Below, one piece after another: positions 7,965 through 10,136 of a stretch of DNA of 10,136 nucleotides (its first letter is position 1; every line of letters begins with the position of its first letter). The stretch is taken from the NCBI GenBank assembly GCA_019348475.1, contig JAHWJJ010000127.1, positions 1-10,136 of the forward strand. The letters are read 5' to 3'. The notes below the pieces were generated by a model. It was not told where the DNA came from. It saw nothing but the letters and a program-made list of their open reading frames with translations, and ran no database searches. The position numbers and the translations under genes were made by a program. This DNA is from Gemmatimonadota bacterium (GTDB lineage Bacteria > Gemmatimonadota > Gemmatimonadetes > Longimicrobiales > Longimicrobiaceae).

Positions 7965-9782
7965 TCAGCTGCCGATCACGATCTCCACGCGCCGGTTCGC
8001 CGCGCGGCCCGCCTCGGTGCGGTTGCTCTCCACCGGCTGCGTGGCGCCGTGCGCGAACACCCGCACGCGCCCCGGCGGGAAGGTGCTGGCCGAACGGCGC
8101 TCCAGCCACTGCTTCACCGCCAGCGCGCGGTCCTCGGACAGCTGCTGGTTGGCGGCCGGATCGCCCACGTTGTCGGTGTGGCCGTGCACCTCCACCGCCA
8201 GCGAGTTGATGGAAAGCACGTCGAACAGCTCCTGCAGCTGCCGTTCAGTCTGCGGCGTGAACTGCGCCGAGCCGGTGGCGAAGGTGATCTGGTAGTTGCG
8301 GCGGCCCACCACGCGCGTCACGGGGGTGTTGGCGCCCGCGTACGTCTGCGTCTCGGCCCGGCCGCCCTCGCCGCCGGCCTTCGCCGCCACCGCGCGCAGG
8401 TAGCTGGTGTCGACGATGCTGTCGTACGCCGGGACGCGGGGCACCAGGTCCGGGTACTGCTGCGTCACGATCTTGCCGAACACGGTGTACGTCGCGCGGA
8501 AGCGGCTGGTCTCGGGCGTGGTCCCCGGCGCCAGGCCGAACAGCAGGAGGTTGTCAGCCAGGTTGTTGGCCTTGCTGCCGCCCAGCTCCACCGGCACCCC
8601 CTGCTTGTCGGGCTCGGTGACGCCCTTGTAGTACTTTTCCCAGTACGCCGCGTCGGCGCCGGCTTCCTGGTAGATCTCCTGGCTGATCTCCGCCGCGCGC
8701 GACAGCGCCTGCGGGTGCGCCAGCACCTGGTCGCCGCCCTGCGTGAAGGCGGTGAGCAGCTTCTCCACCGTCTCGCGGTTCTGCTGGTTCCACTTGCGGA
8801 CGCCGATGAGCACGTGCGGCATCTGCGAGCTGTATTCCTTCGTCGACACCACGGAGACCAGCCCCCCCCGCTCGCGCGCCGCCGTGACGTCCGCGGGCGT
8901 CCAGGTGACGATGCCGTCGACGCACACCCGCTTCGTCTCGCCCGTGCGCCGCCCGTCGTTCACCACCGGGCGCTGCTCGCAGTAGTTGGACACGTACTTC
9001 TCGGCCGCGTCCACGTAGCTGCTGGTGTTCACCCAGTTGACGGCGTTGGGGTCGTAGGTGCGCTCGTCGGGGTTGTTGGGGATGCCGTTGTCGCCCATGA
9101 AGCGCTGGGCGATGTTCCAGTCGCCGTCGCGCAGCACGCCGGCCACCAGCGCCCCCCGCATGCTCTGCGGGTTGTCGCGCCACGGCTGCGGGCCCATCAG
9201 CTTGTCCTCGCCGCGCGAGTAGCCGCACGAGCCCACGATCTCCGCCCGGTACTCGGGGCCGAAGCTCTGCGTCAGCTGCTCGTTCAGCGCCGCGAGGAAG
9301 GCCCCCGCGCCGTCGCCCATGATGCCGATGAAGTGGACGCCGTCGCGCGGCTGCGCCTGCCCGTTGTGCAGCCCCTGCGCAAGGCGCGTGAGCTGCGCCA
9401 TCAGCTGGCTGTTGTCGTCCTGCCGGCTGATGAACACCTTGATCCCCTGCTTCTCCATCAGCGAGCCCCGGGTGGTCACAGGGCCGCCGTTGGCGTACAG
9501 GCACCCCATCTGGCTGTTCCACGCCCAGAAGTTGATGCGCACCTCCGGCGCGCCGGGGAGCGCCGCCGGCCGGTCCGACGGGAGCCCGGCGAACTCGGCG
9601 TCGCTCTGGCTCTGCTCCGTGGCCGCGTCGAGCCCCTCCACCCGTTCCGGGACGAAGGAGCGCAGGATGGTGCGGCCGTAGCCGTTCTGGGCCGCGAAGC
9701 GCAGTCCCAGCCCGATGATGAGGATGACGACCAGCCCGCCCAGCACGCGGACGGTCTTCTGACCGGTCGAAGTCAAACGCAT
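7965..9782 (-). CDS. Membrane-anchored substrate-binding protein fused to an OmpA peptidoglycan-binding domain
   Basis: The 605-residue protein has three parts. A hydrophobic helix at about 12-28 follows a basic start and has no convincing cleavage site, so it probably anchors the protein in the inner membrane. Residues about 80-450 resemble a periplasmic solute-binding protein (WAWNSQMG, a FIGIMGDGAGAF segment, GLVSVVSTKEY), perhaps PstS- or NitT/TauT-like; the ligand is not readable. They contain four cysteines (C94, C186, C268, C287), which could form disulphides. Residues about 496-603 are an OmpA C-terminal domain with VEVHGHTDN (D537) and NRRVEI (R597), the residues that usually hold diaminopimelate in peptidoglycan. 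The permease and ATPase genes follow, so this is the receptor of that importer. ATG at 9782 lacks a clear Shine-Dalgarno but gives the best membrane helix. Domain calls are firm; topology is inferred. Confidence 0.87.
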   Translation of the reverse strand: MRLTSTGQKTVRVLGGLVVILIIGLGLRFAAQNGYGRTILRSFVPERVEGLDAATEQSQSDAEFAGLPSDRPAALPGAPEVRINFWAWNSQMGCLYANGGPVTTRGSLMEKQGIKVFISRQDDNSQLMAQLTRLAQGLHNGQAQPRDGVHFIGIMGDGAGAFLAALNEQLTQSFGPEYRAEIVGSCGYSRGEDKLMGPQPWRDNPQSMRGALVAGVLRDGDWNIAQRFMGDNGIPNNPDERTYDPNAVNWVNTSSYVDAAEKYVSNYCEQRPVVNDGRRTGETKRVCVDGIVTWTPADVTAARERGGLVSVVSTKEYSSQMPHVLIGVRKWNQQNRETVEKLLTAFTQGGDQVLAHPQALSRAAEISQEIYQEAGADAAYWEKYYKGVTEPDKQGVPVELGGSKANNLADNLLLFGLAPGTTPETSRFRATYTVFGKIVTQQYPDLVPRVPAYDSIVDTSYLRAVAAKAGGEGGRAETQTYAGANTPVTRVVGRRNYQITFATGSAQFTPQTERQLQELFDVLSINSLAVEVHGHTDNVGDPAANQQLSEDRALAVKQWLERRSASTFPPGRVRVFAHGATQPVESNRTEAGRAANRRVEIVIGS

Positions 9783-9851
9783 GGATGGAGTGCGAGTTCA
9801 GGTTCAGGGCGGCCGGCCGCGCGCGCGGCCGGCGGATGGGGGACGGGGCGC
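9783..9851 (-). other. Short gap before the binding-protein gene
   Basis: The 69 bases between the partial upstream gene and the binding-protein start hold the palindrome at 9812-9833 and no clear ribosome binding site or promoter. The spacing is compatible with one operon. Confidence 0.4.
9812..9833. repeat. Perfect 22-base GC palindrome
   Basis: The sequence reads identically on both strands, from GCCGGCCGC through GCGC to GCGGCCGGC. As RNA it gives a nine-pair stem with a four-base loop. It lies 29 bases upstream of the binding-protein ATG and 18 bases past the stop codon of the upstream gene, so it may be a partial terminator or leader structure. No T run is present. Confidence 0.7.
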
Positions 9852-10136
9852 TCAGCCGCCCTTGCTGCGCAGCTTGCCGCGCCAGCGGTCTTCGGGGTTG
9901 GCGCCCATGGGCGTGCCCCCGGCAATGCCGGTGCTGAAGCCGGCCAGCGGGTCGCCCGCGCCCACCGCGCGGGGCGGCGCCGCGTCTGCCTGCTCGGCTG
10001 CGGACACCTTCTTTTCCGCCTCGGCCAGCTGGGCCAGGCCGTCCTGACGGAAGGCCATCTGGTTCAGGTCCACGGCGTGGTCGAAGTCGGTCAGGTCGAT
10101 CAGCGTCTGCAGCTCGCCCAGGCGCTTTTCGTAGTC
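9852..10136 (-). CDS. Partial hydrophilic protein of unknown function (C-terminal 94 residues)
   Basis: The frame is open to the window edge, so the gene begins outside. The visible part starts DYEKRLGELQTLIDLTDF and continues with AEAEKKVSAAEQ, a charged helical, possibly coiled-coil stretch. It ends in a Gly/Ala/Pro-rich tail with NPEDRWRGKLRSKGG. No transmembrane segment, signal or catalytic motif is visible, and I do not recognise the family. A GTG at 10073 could be an internal start, but the frame and helical pattern continue upstream of it. It lies 69 bases before the binding-protein gene on the same strand, so it is probably an operon member and may belong to the transporter system. 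Confidence 0.6.
   Translation of the reverse strand, partial: DYEKRLGELQTLIDLTDFDHAVDLNQMAFRQDGLAQLAEAEKKVSAAEQADAAPPRAVGAGDPLAGFSTGIAGGTPMGANPEDRWRGKLRSKGG

Noticed and set aside
6205..8109. ATPase gene extended to 634 codons
   Set aside because: The extra part overlaps the permease gene out of frame. A good Shine-Dalgarno supports the GTG at 7035.

Overview
This is a GC-rich (about 70% by eye), gene-dense window from a Gram-negative chromosome. It carries an OmpA-type peptidoglycan-binding domain, a lipobox protein and several intergenic palindromes, but no phage, plasmid or insertion-sequence genes. Base composition, protein style and the dispersed repeats suggest Gemmatimonadota, perhaps a Longimicrobium relative. 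That placement is an inference, because there is no rRNA or marker gene here.

Layout. Positions 1-211 hold a dispersed repeat (copy R1) and the leader of a plus-strand gene for a YdjI-like SPFH membrane-stress protein with an added C-terminal GYF_2 domain (212-1303). It converges on ettA (1525-3210, minus), an ABC-F translation factor, and a strong hairpin (1466-1500) lies between them. Upstream of ettA is a 262-base gap with an 80-base hairpin built from 9-base tandem units (3384-3463). Next on the minus strand are two overlapping genes: a membrane-anchored endonuclease/exonuclease/phosphatase (EEP) superfamily protein (4216-5343) and a phosphatidylcholine-synthase-like CDP-alcohol phosphatidyltransferase (3473-4219), joined by a GTGA stop/start overlap. 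Divergent from these is a small DUF6174-type lipoprotein gene (5537-5992, plus). The gap after it holds a hairpin and repeat copy R2 (6099-6166).

The last 4 kb is a minus-strand operon: an unrecognised partial gene (9852 to the window edge), a membrane-anchored substrate-binding protein fused to an OmpA domain (7965-9782), an ABC permease (7041-7826) and an ABC ATPase (6205-7035). Permease and ATPase are tightly coupled (5-base gap, good Shine-Dalgarno). The binding-protein and permease genes are separated by 138 bases of iterated AGTGCC-type sequence with a perfect 19-bp inverted repeat.

How the genes work together. The last operon reads as a complete importer whose binding protein is held in the inner membrane by an N-terminal helix and should grip peptidoglycan at its C terminus. 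That is the most unusual arrangement in the window; its substrate cannot be read from sequence. The EEP-Pcs pair suggests choline-dependent phosphatidylcholine synthesis linked to a membrane-bound hydrolase. The YdjI-like protein is also expected at the membrane, so much of the window concerns the envelope. I found no tRNA, rRNA, CRISPR array or insertion sequence.
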